DNA of 9,257 nt from Ferroglobus sp964463865 (lineage in GTDB: Archaea; Halobacteriota; Archaeoglobi; Archaeoglobales; Archaeoglobaceae): NCBI GenBank assembly GCA_964463865.1, contig CAYXDX010000063.1:1-9257 (forward strand), written 5' to 3'. The translations under genes were made by a program, and so were the position numbers. Below are positions 1-6,330 of this stretch, in pieces. Within the stretch, counting starts at the first letter, position 1, and each line of letters opens with the position of its first letter. The notes under the pieces are model-generated. The model was not told the origin of the DNA. It saw nothing but the letters and a program-made list of their open reading frames with translations, and did no database searches.

Positions 1-27
1 AGGAGACTCATCGGTGAAGAGGTATGA
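1..27 (+). CDS. C-terminal tail of an upstream gene (partial)
   Basis: Frame 1 reads RRLIGEEV followed by TGA at 25-27, and this stop forms an ATGA overlap with the start of the next gene at 24. Such a 4-base junction is typical of translational coupling in archaeal operons and recurs at two other junctions in this window, so this is probably the real 3' end of the preceding operon member. In many archaea adenylate kinase or SecY precedes the DUF106 gene, and the tail would suit adenylate kinase, but eight residues cannot identify a family. Confidence 0.45.
   Translation, partial: RRLIGEEV
13..17 (+). promoter_or_regulatory. Shine-Dalgarno for the DUF106 gene
   Basis: GGTGA matches the archaeal anti-SD sequence, with six bases between it and ATG at 24. 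An in-frame TGA at 15-17 rules out any earlier start, so this site fixes the start of the DUF106 gene and lies inside the tail of the upstream gene. Confidence 0.6.
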
Positions 28-605
28 AGAGGGTATTCAAGAGCCTTATAACGGCCATTGCCATAACTATATTTTTGGGAGTAGCTCTCAGCAAAGACTT
101 TAGGTTCTTTCTCGGCAACCTACTGTCTCCCGTTTTGGATCCCCTTCTCTCTTTCCTGCCATTTCACGTGGTCGTAATGATCCTCGCCTTCTTCACCGGC
201 CTGTATTCCGCGATCATTCAGAAGTATACCATCGACTACCAGAGGCTGAAGGAGATTCAGAAGCGCGTAATGGAGTTTCAGAAGGAATACATGGACGCCG
301 TTAAGAAGAACCTCAAGCAGAAGTTAAAGAAACTCGAAGAGGAGCAGGAGGAAATTCAGAGACTCCAGAGCGAGATGTTCAGCATGCAGATGAACTCGTT
401 CATATTTGTAATAATCGTAACGATTCCAATTTTTATGTGGCTGTATCACGCAGCTTCAAACGACTACATGATAAAAGCACCCTTTACCGGGGAAATTCAC
501 ATATCTCATCGCTACCTCATCTTTCCGTGGTGGATCTGGTGGTATATGTTTAACTCGATAATTTTCGGGCAGATAATCAGAAAGTCGCTGAAAGTAGGCT
601 TATGA
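24..605 (+). CDS. DUF106/EMC3-TMCO1 family YidC-like membrane insertase
   Basis: A 193-residue membrane protein of the archaeal DUF106 family, part of the Oxa1/YidC/Alb3-EMC3-TMCO1 superfamily. Members such as M. jannaschii Mj0480 are known to act as YidC-like insertases at the plasma membrane. Visible hydrophobic segments lie near residues 7-22, 48-65, 124-141 and 166-183. Between the second and third is a highly charged coiled-coil hairpin (about 70-122, rich in Lys, Glu and Gln), the family hallmark that reaches into the cytoplasm towards the ribosome. A Trp-rich patch (FPWWIWW, 167-173) starts the last segment. The gene overlaps the upstream reading frame and cmk by ATGA junctions, consistent with the secY-adk-DUF106-cmk order common in archaea. 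Family assignment is firm; an insertion role here is inferred from relatives. Confidence 0.88.
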   Translation: MKRVFKSLITAIAITIFLGVALSKDFRFFLGNLLSPVLDPLLSFLPFHVVVMILAFFTGLYSAIIQKYTIDYQRLKEIQKRVMEFQKEYMDAVKKNLKQKLKKLEEEQEEIQRLQSEMFSMQMNSFIFVIIVTIPIFMWLYHAASNDYMIKAPFTGEIHISHRYLIFPWWIWWYMFNSIIFGQIIRKSLKVGL

Positions 606-1147
606 GGGTCACGATTTCTGGTCTGCCTGGGACGGGGACGACTACGGTAGCCAAGATTCTCGCGGAAAGGCTCGGATACAAGCTGATATCCGCGGGAGAG
701 GTATTCAGGAAGATGGCTAAAGAGATGAACATGAGTCTGGAAGAGTTCAGCGAATACGCGAAAGAAAACCCTGAGATCGACAGGAAGCTCGACGAGATGC
801 AGAAGGAACTCGCGGAGAAGGAGGAAAACGTGGTAGTGGAAGGAAGACTTTCGGGCTGGTTCGTAAATGCGCACCTGAGAGTCTGGCTTTACTGCGATAA
901 GGACAGGAGATATGAAAGGATAGCAAAAAGGGAGAACATAAGCTTTGAGGAAGCTAAGAGAAGAACGGAGGAAAGGGAAAAACTCGAGAAGGAAAGGTAT
1001 AAAAAGTTCTACGGTATAGATCTTGAGGACATATCCATATACGATCTCGCTGTGAACTCGGGAAACTTCAAGCCCGAGGAGATAGTCGAGATTATACTGA
1101 AGGCGTTAGAGCTGAGGAGGTATGAGGAGCATAGTGAAACTCGATAA
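602..1147 (+). CDS. cmk: Cytidylate kinase, archaeal type
   Basis: A 181-residue P-loop NMP kinase that transfers phosphate from ATP to CMP/dCMP in pyrimidine nucleotide salvage and synthesis in the cytosol. The P-loop is near the N-terminus (GLPGTGTTT, residues 7-15), followed by LISAGEVFR, the VVVEGRLSGW segment of the NMP-binding/core region, and a C-terminal Arg-rich lid (KRENISFEEAKRRTEERE). The Walker A lysine is replaced by Thr13; I recall GTGTTT-type loops in other archaeal cytidylate kinases, so this is probably a family trait rather than damage. Length and residue order fit the archaeal cytidylate kinase family. The start is an ATGA overlap with the DUF106 stop and lacks a strong SD, so translation is likely coupled. 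The 3' end overlaps cbf5. Confidence 0.9.
   Translation: MRVTISGLPGTGTTTVAKILAERLGYKLISAGEVFRKMAKEMNMSLEEFSEYAKENPEIDRKLDEMQKELAEKEENVVVEGRLSGWFVNAHLRVWLYCDKDRRYERIAKRENISFEEAKRRTEEREKLEKERYKKFYGIDLEDISIYDLAVNSGNFKPEEIVEIILKALELRRYEEHSETR
1114..1129 (+). promoter_or_regulatory. Shine-Dalgarno region of cbf5; decides between two starts
   Basis: GAGGAGGT (1114-1121) abuts ATG 1122 with no spacer, which is too close for normal use. A second match, TGAGGAG (1123-1129), lies four bases before the in-frame GTG at 1134. The second arrangement favours a cbf5 product four residues shorter than the ATG 1122 version. Both readings remain possible. Confidence 0.4.
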
Positions 1148-2123
1148 GGACTTTCTCGTCAAGGACGAGGCCAGAACGTCTGAGGAATATGGATGCTACC
1201 CCTATAACAGGCCGGTGGAGGAATACATAAAGAAAGGTTTCGTGCTCATCGACAAGCCGAAGGGTCCGACGAGTCACGAAGTTGTGGTGTGGGTCAGGAA
1301 GATTCTTGAGGTGAAGAAAACAGGACACGCAGGGACGCTCGACCCGAAAGTCACGGGAGTTTTGCCGATATTCATAGAGCACGCTACGAAGCTCGTCCAG
1401 TTTCTGCAGGGGTCGGAGAAGGAATACGTCGCCCTGATGAGACTTCACGGCGACGTCAACGAGCGCGACCTGAGAAAGGTCTTCGAACTTTTCAGGGGAA
1501 AAATCTACCAGCGACCACCCCTGAAGTCCGCTGTAAAGAAAAGGCTCAGGGTCAGGGAGATTTACGACATCGAGATACTCGAGATCGACGGCAGGGATGT
1601 TCTTTTCAGAGTCGTTTGCGAAGCTGGGACTTACGTGAGGAAGCTGTGCACCGACATAGGCGAAATTCTTGGAGTAGGAGCGCACATGCAGGAGCTGAGG
1701 AGGACGAGAACTGGCATTTTCTCGGAAGAAAAAACGTTTACGTTACAGGACCTCCTCGACGCCTACGTCTTCTGGAAGGAGGAGGGAGAGGAGAAATACA
1801 TAAGGGAAATCGTCAGGCCGATGGAATTGGCGGTCGCGAACATACCCAAGATCGTAATCAAAGACACGGCTGTGGATGCTATCTGCCACGGAGCGAGTTT
1901 AACTGCGAAGGGCGTAGCCTACGTGGAGGAGAGCGTTAGAAAGGGTCAGAGAATAGCTATATTTACGTTGAAGCACGAACTCGTCGCGATAGGAAGAGCT
2001 AAATACGACGCGGAGGACATCGTGAAGGTTAGGGGTGGAATAGTGGCCGAAATAGAGAGAGTAATAATGGAGAGGGGGACTTACCCTCCTTACTGGAAAA
2101 TGAAAAAGGAAGCTGGAATTTGA
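1122..2123 (+). CDS. cbf5: tRNA/rRNA pseudouridine synthase Cbf5 (H/ACA RNP catalytic subunit)
   Basis: The TruB-family pseudouridine synthase that, with Nop10, Gar1, L7Ae and H/ACA guide RNAs, modifies rRNA; archaeal Cbf5 can also form Psi55 in tRNA. From ATG 1122 it has 333 residues. The N-terminal segment EEYGCYPYNRPVEEYI is typical of archaeal Cbf5. The catalytic motif HAGTLDPKVTGVLP (69-82) carries Asp74, the nucleophile. Other TruB-domain motifs are RPPLKSAVKK (131-140) and CEAGTYVRKLCTDIG (166-180). A PUA RNA-binding domain covers about 241-312, and the tail MERGTYPPYWK is characteristic of the family. The gene overlaps cmk by 26 bases from the ATG, or 14 bases if GTG 1134 is used. No frame damage is seen. 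Confidence 0.95.
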   Translation: MRSIVKLDKDFLVKDEARTSEEYGCYPYNRPVEEYIKKGFVLIDKPKGPTSHEVVVWVRKILEVKKTGHAGTLDPKVTGVLPIFIEHATKLVQFLQGSEKEYVALMRLHGDVNERDLRKVFELFRGKIYQRPPLKSAVKKRLRVREIYDIEILEIDGRDVLFRVVCEAGTYVRKLCTDIGEILGVGAHMQELRRTRTGIFSEEKTFTLQDLLDAYVFWKEEGEEKYIREIVRPMELAVANIPKIVIKDTAVDAICHGASLTAKGVAYVEESVRKGQRIAIFTLKHELVAIGRAKYDAEDIVKVRGGIVAEIERVIMERGTYPPYWKMKKEAGI

Positions 2124-2124
2124 A

Positions 2125-2139
2125 GAAAACTATAAATAT
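2125..2139 (+). promoter_or_regulatory. Archaeal promoter of pcn-priL-pelA (BRE + TATA)
   Basis: In the 52-base gap after cbf5, a purine-rich BRE-like GAAAAC (2125-2130) is followed at once by TATAAATAT (2131-2139). Transcription would start about 25 bases downstream, near 2160, giving a leader of about 16 bases that still holds the SD. It is the only evident promoter between cbf5 and the end of pelA, so it likely drives all three genes. The T-run at 2139-2143 could also help end transcripts from the cbf5 side. Confidence 0.65.
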
Positions 2140-2164
2140 TTTTCCCTGAAAAGTTTTACTGAAA

Positions 2165-2170
2165 GGTGAT
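2165..2170 (+). promoter_or_regulatory. Shine-Dalgarno of pcn
   Basis: GGTGAT lies five bases before ATG 2176. The competing ATG at 2169 overlaps this site and is out of frame, so 2176 is the start. Confidence 0.65.
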
Positions 2171-2175
2171 GGCGG

Positions 2176-2913
2176 ATGATCACCGCGATCATGGGTGGAG
2201 ATGTCCTGAGGTCTGTAACGAGGGCGATGGTGGCTCTGGTGAGCGAAGCGAGGTTCCACTTTTCGGAGGACGGAATTCACTCGAGAGCGGTCGATCCGGC
2301 TAACGTTGCGATGGTCATAGTCGACATTCCGAGGGAGCATCTTGAGGCTTACAGCGTAGACGAGGAGAAAACGGTCGGAGTGGACATAAACAGAATTTAC
2401 GACATCGCTAAGACGATCAAAAAGAAGGAGCTCGTGGAGATCTCGATCGAGGACGAGAGCAGGATGAAAATTAGGTTCGGCAGCGTCGAATACGCACTCT
2501 CGCTGATAGATCCTTCTGCAATAAGGAAAGAACCAAAAGTTCCGAACCTCGAGCTTCCCGCGAAAGTCGTTCTTGACGCTGGCGAGTTCAAGAAAGCGAT
2601 TCAGGCGGCTGACAAAATCAGCGACCACGTCGTCTTCAGGAGCGACGAAACTGGGTTTTACATAGAAGCCGAGGGGGACGTTGACAAGATCGTGTTCCAC
2701 ATGAGCGAGGCCGAGCTGATAGAGTTCAACAAGGCCGAAGCGAGGAGTATGTTCAGCGTCGAATACCTCAAAGAGTTCGTGAAGATAGCGGAAGCTGGCG
2801 ACTTGCTTACGATCCACCTCGGTAACAACTACCCCGTGAGGCTGATCTTCGAAGTGGCCGACGGAAAGGCGAAGGTAGAATACATACTCGCGCCGAGAAT
2901 AGAAGCGGAATGA
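2176..2913 (+). CDS. pcn: DNA polymerase sliding clamp PCNA
   Basis: A 245-residue clamp that forms a homotrimeric ring on DNA and tethers DNA polymerases, FEN1, ligase and RNase HII during replication and repair. Hallmarks include HSRAVDPANVAMV (35-47), the FGSVEY strand (101-106), an interdomain connecting loop region near 111-128 (IDPSAIRKEPKVPNLELP), FRSDETGFYIEAEGDVD (154-170), SMFSVEYLKEF (191-201) and the C-terminal LAPRIE (238-243) that helps bind PIP-box partners. The length is typical for euryarchaeal PCNA. The sequence agrees along its length with the A. fulgidus protein as I remember it, which is the best taxonomic pointer in the window. It is transcribed from its own promoter and followed by priL through an ATGA overlap. 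Confidence 0.97.
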   Translation: MITAIMGGDVLRSVTRAMVALVSEARFHFSEDGIHSRAVDPANVAMVIVDIPREHLEAYSVDEEKTVGVDINRIYDIAKTIKKKELVEISIEDESRMKIRFGSVEYALSLIDPSAIRKEPKVPNLELPAKVVLDAGEFKKAIQAADKISDHVVFRSDETGFYIEAEGDVDKIVFHMSEAELIEFNKAEARSMFSVEYLKEFVKIAEAGDLLTIHLGNNYPVRLIFEVADGKAKVEYILAPRIEAE

Positions 2914-4055
2914 AGTTCTTACCGGTTTTACCGTTGCTCGTAAAATACCCTTTTTTAAAACCTGCCCGGCTGATCGTAAGCGAAACGTTTCACGAAGAAG
3001 CTTTAAAAGAAGCTGAAAAGTTCCTGAAATTCGCGATTTTCGGCGAAAAATACGAAGTGAAGTTTGAAGATTACAGTTTTCTCTGCGAGGCGTGTGAGGA
3101 CAAAACCTGCGCGAAGTTTTGCGAGAAGGGTGCGATAAAGTCTGAAAGGCTGTGGGAGAGGTGCGATCTGTGTGGAAGGTGCTTCGAAAACTGTTCTTAC
3201 AGGATAAGGTCTGACGATTACTACTCTTTTCTCGCTAAAGCGAGAGTATCTGCTCTCGCATACGTCTACTGCAGGGCTGCTGCGTCGAAAAGTGAAGTAG
3301 CCCTGAGAAAGTTCTCCGTCTCCGCAGCCGGATATTACAAGAAGCTGATGGAAAACGACCCCTTCGACAAACTGCCCGAGGTTATGGCGGCGAACTTCTC
3401 GATAAAATACAAGAACGGGGCAGTCCACGTTAGAGATTACCTGAAGGCTGCTGTTAAGCTGAAAGCCACCGAGTGGAAGCTGTATTCGAGGTTCGTGGAT
3501 CGCGGCTACGTTAGGGTTACGAGAAGCGAGTTTTTCAGAATAGTCGAGGAGTATTTGAGGGAAAAGCTTGCTGAAAAGGTGGATTACTCTTTTGAGGGTC
3601 TCGAGAGACTTACGAAAATAGTTTACGACTTCGAGATGAAGAGAAAGGAGGACTTGAAGTTTGAAGGAGCGAAAAACGTCGAGTGTTATCCTCCGTGTTT
3701 CAGGAAGATCATCTCCGACATCAAAGCGGGAATTAACGTTCCGCACTCCGCAAGATTCGCTCTCGCGAGCTTTCTGTTGAAGATCGGTCACAGCGTCGAC
3801 GAGGTCTTGCAGGTGTTTTCTCACGCTCCGGACTTCGACGAGGAGAAGGCGAGGTATCAGATCGAACACATAGCCGGTTTGAGGGGAAGTGGAAAGGAAT
3901 ACGAAGTCCCCTCCTGCGATACGATGAAGACTTACCACAACTGTTTCGCCAACTGCGGGACGAAACACCCAATGGAGTATTACAGGAGGTGCGTGCGTGA
4001 AAGTGTTAGAAGAGGTAAAAAGAGGAAAGCAGCTGGAAATAAAGCTGGTTCCTGA
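2910..4055 (+). CDS. priL: DNA primase large subunit PriL with ferredoxin-like cysteine insertion
   Basis: The non-catalytic iron-sulfur subunit of archaeal/eukaryotic-type primase, which with PriS makes RNA/DNA primers at the fork. Of 381 residues, the C-terminal domain is standard: YPPCFRKI with Cys263, NVPHSARFALASFLLKIGHS (276-295), YQIEHIAGLRGSG, PSCDTM with Cys336, HNC345 and C349 just before HPMEYY. Cys263, 336, 345 and 349 are the likely 4Fe-4S ligands. Unusually, the N-terminal half has two further cysteine quartets: C59-x2-C62-x4-C67-x3-C71 and C85-x2-C88-x2-C91-x3-C95, spaced as in dicluster ferredoxins, placed between the KYPFL-like first helices and the helical part. ATG 2910 overlaps the pcn stop and has no clear SD. 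The 3' end runs 59 bases into pelA and encodes a basic tail (RRGKKRKAAGNKAGS). Confidence 0.92.
   Translation: MKFLPVLPLLVKYPFLKPARLIVSETFHEEALKEAEKFLKFAIFGEKYEVKFEDYSFLCEACEDKTCAKFCEKGAIKSERLWERCDLCGRCFENCSYRIRSDDYYSFLAKARVSALAYVYCRAAASKSEVALRKFSVSAAGYYKKLMENDPFDKLPEVMAANFSIKYKNGAVHVRDYLKAAVKLKATEWKLYSRFVDRGYVRVTRSEFFRIVEEYLREKLAEKVDYSFEGLERLTKIVYDFEMKRKEDLKFEGAKNVECYPPCFRKIISDIKAGINVPHSARFALASFLLKIGHSVDEVLQVFSHAPDFDEEKARYQIEHIAGLRGSGKEYEVPSCDTMKTYHNCFANCGTKHPMEYYRRCVRESVRRGKKRKAAGNKAGS
3984..3990 (+). promoter_or_regulatory. Strong Shine-Dalgarno of pelA
   Basis: AGGAGGT lies inside the priL coding sequence, six bases before GTG 3997. It is the strongest SD on the plus strand and supports the GTG start despite the long overlap with priL. 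Confidence 0.75.
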
Positions 4056-5028
4056 GAGCGTCGAAGACCTCTGGCACCTGAAGTATCTGATCGAAAAAGG
4101 CGACGTCGTCTTTTCGCTTACGAAAAGGATCAGCGAGAGCTCAGATAAGCTGAGGAGCGACAAGGAGAAAGTTACGGTGAGACTGGGCGTGGAAGTCGAG
4201 AAGGTAGAATTCCAGAAGTTTTCGAACAGGCTGAGGATAACCGGGAGAATCGTAGCTGGAGTCGAAGATTCTGGCTACCACACGATAAGCATAACTCCCG
4301 GAAAGGAGCTCAGCATAATCAAGGAGTGGAAGGGCGAGCAGATTAAGAGGTTAAGGGAGGCGGTTGAAAGTTCCGAGAGGCCAGAAGTCGTCATAGTAAC
4401 GATAGAGGAGGGCGAAGCGGTCATAGGTGTTTTGAAGCAGTGGGGCGTTGATGAGGTGGCCGAGATAAGAAAAGGCTACGCCAAGGACTCGGGAAGCCTG
4501 AGGAACGAATTTTTCTCTGAAGTTTATTCCGCTCTGAAAAACATCGACTTCGAGTTTCTCGTTATAGCCGGGCCGGGATTCACGAAGGACGACTTTGCCG
4601 AATTTATCAAGGAGAGGGATCCAACTATGGCTGACAAAATCGTTCTCAGCGACGCGTCGTCCGTTGGCGTCAGGGGTTTCGTCGAAGTTCTGAAAAGAGG
4701 CGTCATCGACAGAATAGTGGGAGAGATCAGGGTCAGCAGGGAAGCTAAGCTGCTGGAAAAACTGATGGAAGAAATAGTGAAGGAAGGTTTGGCGGTTTAC
4801 GGTCTGGAAGACGTTAAAAAAGCTTACGAATACGGAGCGATCGACACGCTTCTCGTGGCGGACGAGTTTCTGGTAGAGGAGAGGGACAAGTGGGACATAG
4901 ATTCGTTTTTGAGAGACGTCGAAAGGACGGGTGGTAAGGTTGTGATAATTTCGACCGAGTTCGAGCCCGGAAAGAGGCTGACGGCCCTCGGAGGAATAGC
5001 TGCTCTGTTAAGATTCAGAATTTCGTGA
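3997..5028 (+). CDS. pelA: Archaeal Pelota (Dom34), mRNA surveillance / ribosome rescue factor
   Basis: A 343-residue eRF1 paralogue that enters the A site of stalled ribosomes, with aEF1A as GTPase carrier and ABCE1 for splitting, in no-go/non-stop rescue. Three domains are visible: an N-terminal Sm-like domain (about 1-125) with LWHLKYLIEKGDVV, DSGYHTISI (91-99) and IIKEW; a central RNase H-like domain (about 130-245) with VIAGPGFTKDDF and SVGVRGFVEVL; and a C-terminal eRF1_3 domain (about 248-343) with GLAVYGLEDVKKAYEYGAIDTLL and the end motif GGIAALLRF. The GGQ peptide-release motif of eRF1 is absent, as expected. The start is GTG with an excellent SD, overlapping priL by 59 bases. The 3' end overlaps the convergent lipid-kinase-like gene by 14 bases. 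Confidence 0.95.
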   Translation: MKVLEEVKRGKQLEIKLVPESVEDLWHLKYLIEKGDVVFSLTKRISESSDKLRSDKEKVTVRLGVEVEKVEFQKFSNRLRITGRIVAGVEDSGYHTISITPGKELSIIKEWKGEQIKRLREAVESSERPEVVIVTIEEGEAVIGVLKQWGVDEVAEIRKGYAKDSGSLRNEFFSEVYSALKNIDFEFLVIAGPGFTKDDFAEFIKERDPTMADKIVLSDASSVGVRGFVEVLKRGVIDRIVGEIRVSREAKLLEKLMEEIVKEGLAVYGLEDVKKAYEYGAIDTLLVADEFLVEERDKWDIDSFLRDVERTGGKVVIISTEFEPGKRLTALGGIAALLRFRIS

Positions 5029-5530
5029 CGGCTTCGTAAGTAATGGCGGCTAAGAGCGGTATCGTCAGGTTGTCGTTTATTCTTTTCCCGTCGGCGGTCG
5101 AGGATATTATTGCAGCGAGGACAGACGGGAAAACCTCCAGTCCGGAAATCAGAGATACAGCGATCGACGAAAGAACGAAAAGCGCAATCGCGTAGCTCCC
5201 GTTCACTTTCTTCACGATGCCGGACACTCCGTCTCCGGCGAAGCTGCAGGCGGCAGCGGAGATGCAGGCACCATCGCTGAAAACTGGGGTTATTATCGAA
5301 AAGGCGACGCCCGTGTATAGGTAGCCGGCAATCCTCCTCTTTTCGTATTCCCTTATCAGAATGTCGGGGATTACGTTGAACTTCGTTCTGAGAGCTTCGA
5401 GAACGACTGCAAAGGTCGTCAGCGCCAGAACGAGCTGCCAGGTAACATCTTTTCCGAGGTAGTAAATGGCCGGTATGTAGAGTAGTCCGGAAAAGTGTAT
5501 GGCTTTTCTCAGAAGCTCGGACTTAGTCAT
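5015..5530 (-). CDS. Small polytopic CTP-dependent lipid kinase-like protein (dolichol/phytol/diacylglycerol kinase family)
   Basis: A 171-residue integral membrane protein with roughly six or seven hydrophobic segments. It fits the SEC59/DGK1/VTE5 group of CTP-using polyprenol, phytol or diacylglycerol kinases. Supporting motifs in order are LRKAIHFSG (Arg8, Lys9, His12), E45xxR48, KRRIAGYLYTG (64-74), the short FAGDGVSGIVKK motif with Asp100 (97-108), and GKRINDNLTIPLL (148-160) near the C-terminus. In archaea such enzymes could phosphorylate dolichol for N-glycan carriers, salvage isoprenoid alcohols, or act in lipid synthesis; the substrate cannot be read from sequence. It starts one base after the ParA-like stop, so it is the last gene of that operon, and its 3' end overlaps pelA tail-to-tail. 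It is on the short side for the family but has no visible truncation. Confidence 0.72.
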   Translation of the reverse strand: MTKSELLRKAIHFSGLLYIPAIYYLGKDVTWQLVLALTTFAVVLEALRTKFNVIPDILIREYEKRRIAGYLYTGVAFSIITPVFSDGACISAAACSFAGDGVSGIVKKVNGSYAIALFVLSSIAVSLISGLEVFPSVLAAIISSTADGKRINDNLTIPLLAAITYEAVTKF

Positions 5531-5531
5531 T

Positions 5532-6326
5532 TTAACTTTCCGGCGGGAAGTCCTGGATTACTCTTTCGGCAAACCTCAAAAACGCTTTTCTGCTCGGGGA
5601 AAGAAATCCGAAGCGAAGGTGAAAAACGGTCTTTCCAGACGTCAGCACTTTCTTCAACCTCCAGTCGTAAGGCACGGTTGCGTAAACTCTCTCGTTGTAG
5701 AAGTATTTTAACCCGCCTTTTTTGGTCATGTTCAGGACGAATCCCTCGAAGTTGACCTTACCTCTTTCGAGAGCATCTCTAACCCTCATCGCATCCACGT
5801 AAGCGGGCTTTATGTCGACGGAGACTATGAAAACGACGTCGGACATCAGAGTCGGATACACCGCGAACTTCGAAAGTCCCGGCGACTGGTCGAGGAGTAT
5901 GTAGTCGTATTCGGGCTTCAGCTTGAGGAGTAAATCTCTGACTCTCTCGATCTTAACTTTCTTTCCGAGGTCCACGATGGACTCCGCGGGTAGAACGTCG
6001 ACTTCGGCGTTTTTGATCGTGAGCTTCGCGATTATCTCGTCGATCTCTGCTTCTCCGCACAGGAAGTGCGTCACCGTTTTCTCCGGAGCATTTTCGACGA
6101 ACATGTAGAGGTTCGGAAGGGCAAGGTTAAGATCGACGGCGGCGACTTTTTTCCCCTTTAGAGCGAGGGCCGTTGCGAGGTTAATCGTGATGGCGGTCTT
6201 CCCAACCCCGCCCTTTCCGGACGGGAACGATATAATTCTTCCTCCGGAAGTTCGCAGGGCGTAGTATTCTTCTATAATCCTCCTCAGTTTTCTTTCTAAC
6301 TCCGAAAACTCCATTAGAGGGTCCAT
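5532..6326 (-). CDS. ParA/MinD-type deviant Walker ATPase
   Basis: A 264-residue SIMIBI-class P-loop ATPase of the ParA/MinD/FlhG group, whose relatives position plasmids, chromosomes, division sites or surface organelles by ATP-dependent dimerisation on DNA or membrane. The deviant Walker A SGKGGVGKT spans 36-44, with signature Lys38 and Lys43. Switch I is VDLNLALPNL (64-73), with Asn67 where many relatives have Asp. Walker B/switch II is YILLDQSPG (142-150) with Asp146. A 27-residue charged helix (FSELERKLRRIIEEYYALR) precedes the fold, and the C-terminus has an amphipathic-looking stretch (RKAFLRFAERVIQDF, 246-260) that might contact membrane. It follows the coiled-coil gene by four bases and precedes the lipid-kinase-like gene by one. 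The fold is certain; cargo and MinD versus ParA subfamily are not. Confidence 0.88.
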   Translation of the reverse strand: MDPLMEFSELERKLRRIIEEYYALRTSGGRIISFPSGKGGVGKTAITINLATALALKGKKVAAVDLNLALPNLYMFVENAPEKTVTHFLCGEAEIDEIIAKLTIKNAEVDVLPAESIVDLGKKVKIERVRDLLLKLKPEYDYILLDQSPGLSKFAVYPTLMSDVVFIVSVDIKPAYVDAMRVRDALERGKVNFEGFVLNMTKKGGLKYFYNERVYATVPYDWRLKKVLTSGKTVFHLRFGFLSPSRKAFLRFAERVIQDFPPES

Positions 6327-6330
6327 AGTT

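Noticed and set aside
14..16. GTG at 14 as an alternative start of the first gene
   Set aside because: It is out of frame with the DUF106 protein, and the frame it opens has no recognisable content.
1092..1685. Minus-strand open frame opposite cbf5
   Set aside because: Antisense shadow of a conserved gene, without an SD or any recognisable domain.
2029..2817. Minus-strand open frame across the cbf5 end, the pcn promoter and pcn
   Set aside because: It crosses a good plus-strand promoter and is opposite unmistakable PCNA; no family features are seen.
3003..4163. Long open frame (386 codons) on the minus strand opposite priL and the start of pelA
   Set aside because: The translation has no recognisable motif, it lies wholly opposite well-supported genes, and long antisense frames arise easily in this codon usage.
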